Shown: positions 1-7,643 of the stretch, in pieces
Layout of the letters: each line of letters starts with the position of its first letter
Position numbering within the stretch: the stretch's first letter is position 1
Assembly (NCBI GenBank): GCA_937925455.1
Contig: CALEWF010000047.1
Location: 1 to 9,194 of the forward strand
Source: an uncultured Flavobacteriales bacterium
GTDB taxonomy: Bacteria; Bacteroidota; Bacteroidia; CAIKAF01
Reading direction: 5' to 3'
DNA: 9,194 nucleotides
Translations under genes and position numbers: made by a program
The notes under the pieces: model-generated
What the model was told of the DNA's origin: nothing
Databases searched by the model: none
Seen by the model: the letters and a program-made list of their open reading frames with translations, nothing else

Positions 1-16
1 AATTCATTTTCAAATC

Positions 17-170
17 ATCCGCCCCTGCGGGGGCGACTGCTGCGGATGGTAGTGGAAAGCCCGCAGGGGCGAAGCCCACAGTGCACGGGGTAGCGGGGCT
101 GAGGGCACGAAGACACCGCTACCCCGATGCAATGTGTGGCTGAGCCCCGAGGACTTGGAACGAACAGCCG
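17..170. repeat. GC-rich structured intergenic element with competing hairpins
   Basis: This stretch is about 69% G+C over 21-150 by hand count, in an otherwise AT-rich window. A perfect 12-bp pairing joins CGCCCCTGCGGG (20-31) with CCCGCAGGGGCG (60-71). A second perfect 11-bp pairing joins 86-96 (CGGGGTAGCGG) with 116-126, extended outwards by CCACA (76-80) with TGTGG (135-139). Alternatives compete: 20-25 can pair locally with 30-35 around a TGCG loop, ATCCGC (17-22) with GCGGAT (42-47), and GGGGCT (95-100) with AGCCCC (143-148). GGCTGAG occurs twice (97-103, 138-144). It lies downstream of the minus-strand gene ending at 221. It may be a dispersed intergenic repeat or a structured RNA; I have an unverified impression of similar GC-rich repeats in Bacteroidota intergenic DNA. 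The long reading frame across it on the minus strand is most likely a by-product of high GC, not a gene. Confidence 0.7.
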
Positions 171-220
171 CTATAAGCAGCCTGTTTATATTTATCAATA
201 CTCAAATGATAACTGGGGGA

Positions 221-1012
221 TTAATCTACTTTATAAAACTTTTGAATGTATGTTTTTCCATTAGTAGCAGTTAGATTGACTAAATAAATTCCGGCGGGCA
301 TGTCTGTGATATTAATGGTAGTTTTACGAGAATTTTCTGCTACCATTACTTCTTTATGAACTTTACCACTCATATCAATAATTACGATTGATTTGCCCAA
401 AATTTCGCCAACAGTTACTACGCCAAGTTCATCTTTAGCCGGGTTAGGATATACTAACATATCTTTTATGAAAGATGATGAGCCTGAATTGGGTGCAGCT
501 ACTGGGGGTTGTTCGGTATGATGATGATTTAAAACAACCATTTCAGACATGGTGGTAGGCAGTGTATTAAACTGCACGGTATGATGTTCATTGGCATCAT
601 CATAAGTTACATTACTTACAAAGGCAGTTGCTGTGTTTTGCTGATCGCCGGGATTAATAAATACACCAGTGATATTATCTATTCCAACAATTTCAATCAC
701 ATCAATAATATCGTCATTATCATTATCTCCTTTGGATTTAGGGATAATATCAATATTTACATGAATAATGTTACCTATAATAGATAGGTCTTTAACATTT
801 ACAATGCCAGGGGTAGCAGAAATAACTTGCAGGTTATTAATATCTAAATCGGCAATAGAAGCTACTTGAATAGCAATGCTATGAATATCTTTTTGTTCTT
901 CTTTTTTAATAGTAATTGTAGAAGAACCGTCACCACCTAAGGCAAGGGTTAATTGAGAAAATAACAGAAACAAAGCTGTTGCCATTACGCTGTGGTAAAA
1001 ATTTTTTTCCAT
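221..1012 (-). CDS. Small secreted protein with T9SS type A sorting domain, function unknown
   Basis: This is a 263-residue protein predicted to be exported by Sec and then moved across the outer membrane by the type IX secretion system. Residues 1 to about 25 form a signal peptide with a hydrophobic core (ATALFLLFSQLTLALG). The C-terminal segment, about 185-263, has the features of a type A sorting domain: MLVYPNP at its start (Y188-P191), a central strand (IVIIDMSGKV), the MPAGIYLVNL motif and a final basic segment (KFYKVD). In the family this domain is removed during secretion and the cargo is released or anchored on the surface. The middle part (26-180) matches nothing I recognise. It is rich in beta-type Ile/Val stretches and has an acidic run at 95-104 (GDNDNDDIID) that could bind calcium. 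The ATG at 1012 precedes the signal peptide directly and has no Shine-Dalgarno sequence, which is usual for Bacteroidota. It is transcribed away from the helical protein gene at 1256. Export is well supported; the function is unknown. Confidence 0.88.
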   Translation of the reverse strand: MEKNFYHSVMATALFLLFSQLTLALGGDGSSTITIKKEEQKDIHSIAIQVASIADLDINNLQVISATPGIVNVKDLSIIGNIIHVNIDIIPKSKGDNDNDDIIDVIEIVGIDNITGVFINPGDQQNTATAFVSNVTYDDANEHHTVQFNTLPTTMSEMVVLNHHHTEQPPVAAPNSGSSSFIKDMLVYPNPAKDELGVVTVGEILGKSIVIIDMSGKVHKEVMVAENSRKTTINITDMPAGIYLVNLTATNGKTYIQKFYKVD

Positions 1013-1086
1013 AACCGGTAATTTTTAGGTTAATTTATACATATTGTTTTAACAAGCCCGTAACATTATAACGAACTTGTCGGAAA

Positions 1087-1094
1087 AAAAGATA
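1087..1094 (-). promoter_or_regulatory. Possible -7 box for the 221-1012 gene
   Basis: On the minus strand this reads TATCTTTT, seven of eight positions of the Bacteroidota -7 consensus TAnnTTTG. It lies about 75 bases upstream of the ATG at 1012. I see no good -33 TTTG at 19-21 bases, so this is weak in AT-rich sequence. Confidence 0.22.
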
Positions 1095-1255
1095 CAATAG
1101 CAAACCTTATTAAAGAGTAAAAAAATAATATATGTTATTGAAAATGAGGAATATAAATTTTTATAATTTCTCAAAAATTCAGCAACCATCAAATAAGGAA
1201 TTTATCCGAATAATCCGTTAAATTTAACCATATCAATCTAATAACGTGACAAAGT

Positions 1256-2674
1256 ATGTACAAAAGCAAACCTATAGTAATACTACGGGCATTTACACCG
1301 CAAGAAATCAAAGAGTTTGAAAAATTTATTCAATCCCCCTTTTTTAATAAAAACGAAACCCTTATTCAGCTTTTTCAATTACTTAAAAAAGAATATCCTG
1401 ATTTTTCGGGTCCAGGGGTAGAACGAGAACGTTTGTATTTTAAATTATTCAAAAGCCGAGATTATGATGAAAGTAAACTTCGATATGCATTTTCAGACCT
1501 AAGTAAACTCCTTGAAAAATATATCATGTGGAAAGAACTGGAAAAAAATAAGGTTCAACAAAACCACTTGCTGTTAGAATTTTACAGAAATCATGATATA
1601 GAAAAATATTTCAGCCAGGTTTTTGATGAAACAGAAAAGTACTTAACTGCACAAAAAATCAAAGATTCTGAATATTATTTTAACCGATACTTGATTGAAG
1701 AATCGCTTTACAATTATGCATCGGTAAAACGGGATAAAAGCCTGGATGAGACACTACAAGATGTAGCTGATAATTTAGATTATTACTACCTCTCTAAAAA
1801 GCTGAAATACCTATGCGAAATGTTCACAAGGCAAAACTTCTTAAATTCATCCTATAATACTCCGTTATTAAATGAAGTAATTGAATTTGTTAAAAAACAA
1901 AATATTGAAAGCTATCCTGCCATTGGTGTATATTATACTGTGCTTCGTACCCTGATTGAAGAAGAAAAAGAAGAAAACTACCAAAAGCTTCTTGAAATGC
2001 TTGAAAAATATGGAGAATGCTTTAATAAAGACGAATTACGGGATTTGTATTTTTTAGCACAAAATTATTGTACTAAACGCATCAATAAAGGGGATGAACG
2101 CTACCTCAGAGAATATTTTAAACTTTCAGAAATGTTACTTGAAAAAGAATTGATCTATGAAAACGGTTATATCATTCCTTCTACCTTTAAAAACATAGTT
2201 ACTGTGGGCTTACGGTTGGAAGAATTTGATTGGGTAGAAAACTTTTTATATACATTCAAAGAAAAATTAGCCCCCAAATACCGGGAGAATGCTTTTATTT
2301 ACAATCTGGCTTGGCTGCATTTCTTTAAAAGAGAATATAAAAAAACCTTACGCTTACTGAACAATGTAGAATACATGGATGTGTACTACTTTTTGGATTC
2401 AAAGATTCTGTTATTAAAAACGTATTATGAACTTGATGATGTGGATGCGTTTTATTCGCTTATTGATTCATTTTATGTTTATCTGCGAAGGAATGAATTG
2501 ATATCAGACTACCAGAAAACCATTTGCCTAAACTTTGTAAAATTTGCCAGGAAGCTGATGCGAATTAAATTAGGCGACAAAAAAGCTGCCGAAAGGCTAC
2601 TATTAGATATAAAAGAAAATCAGCAGGTTGCAAGTATTTCTTGGTTAATTAAAAAAGCGGAAGAGTTAATTTAA
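1256..2674 (+). CDS. Uncharacterised all-helical protein, TPR-like C-terminal half
   Basis: This is a 472-residue protein with no signal peptide or membrane segment, so probably cytoplasmic. The sequence is rich in Lys, Glu, Leu and Tyr and appears almost wholly alpha-helical. The N-terminal block (about 8-95) has a distinctive pattern: LRAFTPQEIKEFEKFIQSPF, then an LY..LF..R.YDE.KLRY..SDL..LLE series. The middle (100-330) holds repeated amphipathic helices rich in Tyr and Phe. Residues about 335-420 read as TPR-like helix pairs, for example NLAWLHFFKREYKKTLRLLN followed by LDSKILLLKTYYELDDVDAF. TPR-type solenoids are usually protein-binding scaffolds; that role here is inference. I recall similar hypothetical proteins in Bacteroidota but no assigned function. 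The ATG at 1256 follows GACAAAGT and has no Shine-Dalgarno sequence. Only 59 bases separate it from the next gene, with no convincing terminator between, so the two may share a transcript. Confidence 0.88.
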   Translation: MYKSKPIVILRAFTPQEIKEFEKFIQSPFFNKNETLIQLFQLLKKEYPDFSGPGVERERLYFKLFKSRDYDESKLRYAFSDLSKLLEKYIMWKELEKNKVQQNHLLLEFYRNHDIEKYFSQVFDETEKYLTAQKIKDSEYYFNRYLIEESLYNYASVKRDKSLDETLQDVADNLDYYYLSKKLKYLCEMFTRQNFLNSSYNTPLLNEVIEFVKKQNIESYPAIGVYYTVLRTLIEEEKEENYQKLLEMLEKYGECFNKDELRDLYFLAQNYCTKRINKGDERYLREYFKLSEMLLEKELIYENGYIIPSTFKNIVTVGLRLEEFDWVENFLYTFKEKLAPKYRENAFIYNLAWLHFFKREYKKTLRLLNNVEYMDVYYFLDSKILLLKTYYELDDVDAFYSLIDSFYVYLRRNELISDYQKTICLNFVKFARKLMRIKLGDKKAAERLLLDIKENQQVASISWLIKKAEELI

Positions 2675-2733
2675 TCAATACCTTTTTTTATTTAATAAAA
2701 ATTTCTTAAATTACACAACAAATTTTAAAAAGT

Positions 2734-4611
2734 ATGAAAAAGTATTTACCTATTGTTATCCCCTTTGTTTTGTTTTTATTAGGCACGGGCGCCAATGTAT
2801 CTGCTCAGTGTCCGGGATGTGTAGTAAACTCAGCTACCTGTAATCCACCGGGTGGTGGAATTTGCCCTGATTCAGTACCGGCTGCAACGGTAGGATTAGC
2901 CTATGATGAAGATGTTACATTTTATTTGCCTCCAGATGTAAATACACCTTTTGGGATGCGTCCTTTGCTACAAATTAAAATTGACGCCATTACTGGGTTG
3001 CCTTTTGGCATTAACTGGCAATCAAACAGTGCTAACAATACGTATGTATTAAATGGACAAGGCGGTCATGGATGTGTTAAATTATGTGGAACACCAGTAG
3101 GTACACCGGGGGTGTATAATATTACTATTACCGTAACGGCACTGGTAGCAGTAGGAGGTATATTAGGTAATCAAACAGGACAACAAACATTTAATTTACA
3201 AATGATGTTATTACCCAATACTGCTGGAAACTCAGCTTATAACTTTACGCCTGGTTCATCTTGTGATTTTGGCACATTCAACTTCACCCCAAATATATCT
3301 GCTACATTGCCGATGATGGTAACTTATCAATGGGATTTTGGAAATTCTCAAACATATTCTGGAGCTAATCCTCCACCTATGATATATTCTGTACCAGGAA
3401 ACTATCCAGTAACTGCAACCGTAAGTTATTATGAACTACGTTTAACCGATTTATCTGTTTCCTTAACTCCAGGTGTAGATTGCTGGTTTGCCGGAGATAT
3501 TGAAGAATTGAGTTGCAGCAATGGAAATGTTGACTTTTTCTTTACCTATAACTCAGGTACATTTAATTATACCTCTTCAACCGTTAGCAATAGTCCAAGC
3601 GCTTCATGGTCTAATCTTAATTTACCTATAAATAATAACGTATTTTCCTTTACAATTTGGGATGATGATAATGGGCCTCCTTTTGGTTCTCCTGATGATA
3701 ATGGTGGGACATATACAGGGTCGCTTACTGCACCAGGTACTTTTAATTTTAATACAACAGCTGTATCTTCAGGTGGTGGAGGAACATCAGGAACATACAC
3801 CATTACCCCTGTTTTTGTAAATTCGTTTACTATTACTGATACTATTAAAGTATATGCATCACCTGCACAACCTAATGTATCAGTTTCTGCCAACTCCATG
3901 TGTAAAGGAGACTCTGTATTATTAAGTACAAATAGTATTGGCTATGTGTATGAATGGTATGTAAATGGTATGCTTATACCCAATAGTAATTTTCAGCAAT
4001 TATACACCAAAGACACAGGTAATTATTTTGTTAAAGTAATTGACCCGGCATCCGGATGTTTTAATACCAGTCAAACAATTCCTGTTAGCTTTTATCCTTC
4101 TGTGCCATCGAATTTCGCTATTATATTAAATAGCAGTAACGGAAATCTGCAGTCTAATTTATCCGGTTCTTATAGTTATCAATGGCAAATACTAACAGGG
4201 TCTAATTGGGTGGATATTCCTGCACCTGCTGGAGTTCAAAGTTTTTATACACCCACCGGGAATGGTACCTTCAGATTGATAGCTACTACACCTAATGGTT
4301 GTAAGGATACTACCAATGCGTTTGTATTTAACACCTTTAGTGTTTATGATCCGGAAGTTTCCACTTCATTTAGCTACTTCCCTAATCCTACTCAAAATTT
4401 ACTGAATATAAATCTTCAATTAGAAGATAACAGTAATGTAAAAGTTATCATCAGAGATTTATTAGGCAAAGAATTAATTGTAGAAGATTGGGGTGTGCAA
4501 TATGGAATCATCAATCAACAAATTGATTTAAGCGTATTACCTTCTGGTACATATATTTTAGATGTTGAATTATCTAATGGTACCATTCGTAAGAAGCTTA
4601 TCAAACATTAA
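2734..4611 (+). CDS. Multidomain T9SS-secreted surface protein (PKD, C2-like, Ig-like modules)
   Basis: This 625-residue protein is predicted to be exported. A signal peptide covers 1-24 (cleavage after VSA, before QC). A Cys-rich beta module at about 25-157 carries the ITGLPFGINW and GCVKLCGTPVGTPGVYNI patterns found in Bacteroidota surface proteins. Residues about 176-230 look like a PKD domain (YQWDFGN near 198-204, then YSVPGNYPVTATV). Residues about 232-345 look C2-like, with DCWFAGDIEE and acidic loops WDDD (309-312) and SPDD (319-322) suited to calcium. Residues about 378-455 form an Ig-like module (CKGDSVLL, YEWYVNG, TGNYFVKV), and about 462-535 a second related one. A type A sorting domain runs from YFPNP (548-552) to the end, with LPSGTYILDVE and a basic tail KKLIKH. 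The modules suggest adhesion or a structural surface role; no catalytic motif is visible. It is followed by a strong terminator. Confidence 0.9.
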   Translation: MKKYLPIVIPFVLFLLGTGANVSAQCPGCVVNSATCNPPGGGICPDSVPAATVGLAYDEDVTFYLPPDVNTPFGMRPLLQIKIDAITGLPFGINWQSNSANNTYVLNGQGGHGCVKLCGTPVGTPGVYNITITVTALVAVGGILGNQTGQQTFNLQMMLLPNTAGNSAYNFTPGSSCDFGTFNFTPNISATLPMMVTYQWDFGNSQTYSGANPPPMIYSVPGNYPVTATVSYYELRLTDLSVSLTPGVDCWFAGDIEELSCSNGNVDFFFTYNSGTFNYTSSTVSNSPSASWSNLNLPINNNVFSFTIWDDDNGPPFGSPDDNGGTYTGSLTAPGTFNFNTTAVSSGGGGTSGTYTITPVFVNSFTITDTIKVYASPAQPNVSVSANSMCKGDSVLLSTNSIGYVYEWYVNGMLIPNSNFQQLYTKDTGNYFVKVIDPASGCFNTSQTIPVSFYPSVPSNFAIILNSSNGNLQSNLSGSYSYQWQILTGSNWVDIPAPAGVQSFYTPTGNGTFRLIATTPNGCKDTTNAFVFNTFSVYDPEVSTSFSYFPNPTQNLLNINLQLEDNSNVKVIIRDLLGKELIVEDWGVQYGIINQQIDLSVLPSGTYILDVELSNGTIRKKLIKH

Positions 4612-4634
4612 TGTTGCTTCAAATCAATAAAATT

Positions 4635-4667
4635 AAAAGCCTTTCGAAATTTTCGAAAGGCTTTTTT
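4635..4667 (+). terminator. Intrinsic terminator after the multidomain T9SS gene
   Basis: AAAAGCCTTTCGAAA (4635-4649) is exactly complementary to TTTCGAAAGGCTTTT (4651-4665) and the T-run reaches 4667. The hairpin begins 23 bases after the stop at 4611. The A-run on the 5' side also gives a U-tract in reverse, but no gene converges here, so it serves the upstream gene. Confidence 0.9.
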
Positions 4668-4677
4668 AATTTATTCG

Positions 4678-4685
4678 TAATTTTG
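4678..4685 (+). promoter_or_regulatory. Bacteroidota -7 promoter box of the M43 protease gene
   Basis: TAATTTTG matches the Bacteroidota -7 consensus TAnnTTTG at every fixed position and ends 16 bases before the ATG at 4702, which gives a very short leader. No TTTG lies at 19-21 bases upstream; the nearest is TTCG at 4652-4655 inside the terminator stem. The terminator just before it implies that this gene needs its own promoter. Confidence 0.55.
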
Positions 4686-4701
4686 AGTAAAGAATAATAA
4701 A

Positions 4702-6537
4702 ATGAAAAAAGTACTACTTATTTTATTTATCCCCTTTCTGAATTTCTATGCCCAAGATATTCATCGATGCGGTACAGACTATGTGGTACAAAAAGCTCTT
4801 CAAAACAACCCCGATGCCCGAAAAAACATAGAAGAATTAGAGGCATTTACTCAACAGTGGATTGCTGAACATGCCAACGAAAAAAGTGATAAGGCGTTAT
4901 TGATAACCATTCCTGTAGTGGTACATATAGTGTATAATACCGCAGCTGAAAACTTATCAGATGCTAGAATCCAATCGCAAATTGATGTTTTAAATCAAGA
5001 TTTTCGGCGTTTAAATGCAGATGCTTCTAATACACCTTCTGCTTTTCAATCGGTTGCCGCCGATGTTGAAATAGAATTTTGTTTAGCCAACGTTGACCCC
5101 AATGGTCAGCCTACTACTGGCATCACACGTACTTCAACATCTGTAACCAGTTTTGACATAAATACCGATAATATCAAATTTACAAGTCAAGGAGGAAAAG
5201 ATGCCTGGCCATCAAATAAATACCTAAATATATGGGTAGGCGATATAAGTGGAGGAATATTAGGATATGCTACACCTCCGGGCACCTTCCCTGCCAATCA
5301 GGATGGTGTAGTAATAAATTATAAATACTTTGGCACCTCAGCCTATGGTGCACAATCACCTTATAATAAAGGAAGAACCGCTACCCATGAAGTAGGGCAC
5401 TGGTTGAATCTAAAACACATTTGGGGAGATGATGGAACATCATGCAGTGGAACAGATAATGTAAGTGACACACCCAATCAGGCAGGAGAAAATTATGGAT
5501 GTCCAACCTATCCGAAGACAGATGCTTGTAGTCCATCTGCTCCCGGCGTTATGTTTATGAATTATATGGATTATGTAGATGATGCCTGCATGAATTTATT
5601 TACCGCTGGACAAAAAGCACGTATGCATGCCGCTATAAATGGATATAGATCCAGCCTCTTCAACTCTAATGGATGTTCAGGAAACGGTGGTGGTGGCGGT
5701 GGAGGTGGTGGCTCTGGCACCTGCGATACATTAAGCAACTGGACTGCCGGAGATACAGAAGTTTTATATCCGGTACAAAGCCCGGGTAGCGGATATGTGG
5801 GTGGACATAATAGCTACAACGATAAAGCAAAAGCTGAACGTTTCTCGAATGTGGGAACCAATAAACAGGTAACAAAAATCTTCTATAAGTTTGGTCATGC
5901 TTCTGGCTATAATTCTTCATCAACGGTTGCTGCGGCTTTGTGGAATGAAATTGGAGGTGCACCCGGCACAGAATTAACTAGTGTAAACATGCCCGTTCAA
6001 ACCATTGCCAGCCACGTTTCCAGTAATCAATTTACTTTATTAACCCTGCCCAGCCCTGTTAGTGTTGGAAATAATTTCTATGCCGGAATTAAATTAACTT
6101 ATTCTGGCAGCTTAACAGTTGCTTTATACACATCAACAGATGGAGATCAAACTCCACCTACCGCCTGGGAACAATTTTCAAATAATACATGGAAACGTTT
6201 TGATGACAGCCAATCATGGGGGTTAGATGTTTCATTGGCTGTGTTTCCGGTAGTATGTGATGCTTCCTTAGGTACAGAAAATATTGCGGGCATGAATGAA
6301 GTAACATTATATCCTAATCCTACCGATGGAATCATTAACCTCATATTGCCTCAAAGTGCTACTTACGATTTGTTAATATATGATGTGATGGGCCGGTTAA
6401 TAATTAGTAAAACCATAGTGAATGAAGGGGAATTTGCTCATTCATTAGATTTATCCGGACAGAAAAACGGTATTTACTTTATTGAAATCAGACAAGGAAA
6501 TACAACCACCTCTAAAAAGATAATTGTAAGCCAGTAA
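4702..6537 (+). CDS. Secreted M43-family zinc metalloprotease with T9SS sorting domain
   Basis: This 611-residue extracellular endopeptidase belongs to the metzincin family M43 (pappalysin/cytophagalysin group). The signal peptide covers about 1-17 (FYA|Q). A short pro-region follows, with HRCGTDY around C23; a propeptide cysteine can hold the zinc in latent relatives such as proulilysin. The catalytic domain starts near 66 (ITIPVVVHIVY). It carries the zinc motif HEVGHWLNLKHIWG: H229, H233 and H239 as ligands and E230 as catalytic base. The Met-turn is in MNYMDY (M289), followed by DDACMNLFTAGQKARM. Nine glycines (329-337) link to a beta-rich domain (about 341-525) that I cannot name, ending in GLDVSLAVFPVVC. 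A type A sorting domain runs from YPNP (537-540) to the end. All catalytic residues are present, so it should be active. The terminator before it and its own -7 box suggest an independent transcription unit, which may continue into menF. Confidence 0.96.
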   Translation: MKKVLLILFIPFLNFYAQDIHRCGTDYVVQKALQNNPDARKNIEELEAFTQQWIAEHANEKSDKALLITIPVVVHIVYNTAAENLSDARIQSQIDVLNQDFRRLNADASNTPSAFQSVAADVEIEFCLANVDPNGQPTTGITRTSTSVTSFDINTDNIKFTSQGGKDAWPSNKYLNIWVGDISGGILGYATPPGTFPANQDGVVINYKYFGTSAYGAQSPYNKGRTATHEVGHWLNLKHIWGDDGTSCSGTDNVSDTPNQAGENYGCPTYPKTDACSPSAPGVMFMNYMDYVDDACMNLFTAGQKARMHAAINGYRSSLFNSNGCSGNGGGGGGGGGSGTCDTLSNWTAGDTEVLYPVQSPGSGYVGGHNSYNDKAKAERFSNVGTNKQVTKIFYKFGHASGYNSSSTVAAALWNEIGGAPGTELTSVNMPVQTIASHVSSNQFTLLTLPSPVSVGNNFYAGIKLTYSGSLTVALYTSTDGDQTPPTAWEQFSNNTWKRFDDSQSWGLDVSLAVFPVVCDASLGTENIAGMNEVTLYPNPTDGIINLILPQSATYDLLIYDVMGRLIISKTIVNEGEFAHSLDLSGQKNGIYFIEIRQGNTTTSKKIIVSQ

Positions 6538-6540
6538 TTT

Positions 6541-7635
6541 GTGAAAGAAAATTATTTACTACAACAATTATTAGAAGCTACCAAAACCTGCAACGTAAGT
6601 GTTGCAGGTTTTTCTTTACCGGATGAAAATAAATTTACATTTTGGATTCAGGATACTGATATAGAGCTACCATCATTACATGATGGTGAATTTATCATCT
6701 ATCCATTTTTTGTGGGCGGTAATTTTCCAATTATCAGCATCAAACCACAATGGATTATTGCTGATAATGATGAAGTGCCCGAACACATTAAGAAAAAATT
6801 ACTAAACCTTAGCACAAAACAACCTGAATATTGGACCAGCTTAATTGATAATATCCCTGAAGCAACAGAAAAAACTGATTTTTTATTACAGGTGAACGAA
6901 ATCAAACATCAAATATCGCTGGGCAATATAGAAAAAGCCATGCTATCTGCAGTTCGTATTTTGCCACGGTCTGAAAAAAAAATAGCAAATATTTTATATG
7001 ATCTTCGAAAGAATTACCCCAAGGCTTTTATATCATACACCTCTACACCCATACACGGAACCTGGATTGGTGCCACGCCTGAAATTTTTCTTTATCAACA
7101 TGATAAAAAAATTGAAACTGTTTCGTTAGCTGGTACTAAAACACTTGAACTACAAAACAATTGGAGCGAAAAAGAAAAACATGAGCAAGCTTTGGTTACT
7201 CAATACATCCAAGAAGTTTTTCAGAAATATCCGATTGACAAAATTGAGATACAAGGGCCAGAATACTATTCCGTAGGGCCATTAATACATTTACGAACGT
7301 TGTTTCGAATCAACCTGCAAGAACGGCCGGAAAGAACCATGATGACAAACCTTGTACGCGAACTGCATCCAACCCCTGCGGTAGGTGGATATCCCAAAAC
7401 AGAAAGCTTAAAACTTATTGAGCAACTTGAAAAACACAAACGAAGTTATTACGCCGGTTTCTTAGGTCCTATCAATTTAAACACTACCTCATTATTTGTA
7501 AATCTTCGTTGCGCATCTCTCAATAAAAATGTCGTGATTTTCTATTCAGGTGCTGGTATCACGGCAGGGTCAGACCCATTGTCAGAATGGGAAGAAACTG
7601 GCCACAAAGCAGCCTCGATATCCAAATATTTTTGA
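6541..7635 (+). CDS. menF: Isochorismate synthase (chorismate-binding family)
   Basis: This 364-residue cytoplasmic enzyme is predicted to convert chorismate to isochorismate, the first step of menaquinone synthesis. Conserved blocks of the chorismate-binding fold are present: EKAMLSAVR with the likely general base K132; IGATPE with the likely general acid E181; SLAGTK (195-200); SEKEKHEQALV; LHPTPAVGGYP (275-285); YYAGFLGP; and the end motif FYSGAGITAGSDPLSEWEET. Glutamates of the KHE and SDPxxEWxET motifs bind Mg in the family. LAGT rather than IAGT or IKGT, and no glutaminase partner nearby, favour isochorismate synthase over anthranilate or aminodeoxychorismate synthase. It is shorter than the E. 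coli enzyme, which fits compact Bacteroidota forms. The start is GTG at 6541: an in-frame TAA lies at 6535-6537, and I see no other good start until well into the conserved domain. The protease stop is three bases upstream, so translation may be coupled. Codons 15-24 contain a terminator-like hairpin. No other men genes are in the window. Confidence 0.9.
   Translation: MKENYLLQQLLEATKTCNVSVAGFSLPDENKFTFWIQDTDIELPSLHDGEFIIYPFFVGGNFPIISIKPQWIIADNDEVPEHIKKKLLNLSTKQPEYWTSLIDNIPEATEKTDFLLQVNEIKHQISLGNIEKAMLSAVRILPRSEKKIANILYDLRKNYPKAFISYTSTPIHGTWIGATPEIFLYQHDKKIETVSLAGTKTLELQNNWSEKEKHEQALVTQYIQEVFQKYPIDKIEIQGPEYYSVGPLIHLRTLFRINLQERPERTMMTNLVRELHPTPAVGGYPKTESLKLIEQLEKHKRSYYAGFLGPINLNTTSLFVNLRCASLNKNVVIFYSGAGITAGSDPLSEWEETGHKAASISKYF
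6583..6613 (+). terminator. Terminator-like hairpin inside the menF coding start
   Basis: AAAACCTGCAAC (6583-6594) is perfectly complementary to GTTGCAGGTTTT (6601-6612), with a six-base loop GTAAGT and five T residues (6609-6613), then CTTT. This has the form of a standard intrinsic terminator, with the same A-run/T-run design as the one at 4635-4667, but it lies within codons 15-24 of menF. It starts 46 bases after the protease stop. It could end most protease transcripts or attenuate menF. The form is certain; the activity is not tested. Confidence 0.6.
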
Positions 7636-7643
7636 ATATATAA

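Noticed and set aside
10..198. Open frame of 62 codons on the minus strand across the GC-rich element
   Set aside because: Low-complexity Ser/Pro/Arg-rich translation without a recognisable fold; the frame stays open because high GC removes stops, and the hairpins explain the sequence better.
1044..1080. TTGTT-TT-AACAA near-palindrome (1044-1055) and ACAAG/CTTGT arms (1052-1056, 1076-1080) in the leader of the 221-1012 gene
   Set aside because: The arms are only five bases and AT-rich, so chance occurrence is likely; no promoter with good spacing supports an operator.
1219..1226. TAAATTTA as a -7 box for the gene at 1256
   Set aside because: It misses the final G and has no TTTG at a suitable distance; common in AT-rich DNA.
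2675..2733. T-run after the stop at 2674 as a terminator
   Set aside because: I could not find a GC stem before the T-run, so it is not a convincing intrinsic terminator.
3567..3899. Minus-strand open frame of 110 codons inside the multidomain surface protein gene
   Set aside because: It lies wholly opposite a clearly coding gene with domain matches; a frame shadow.
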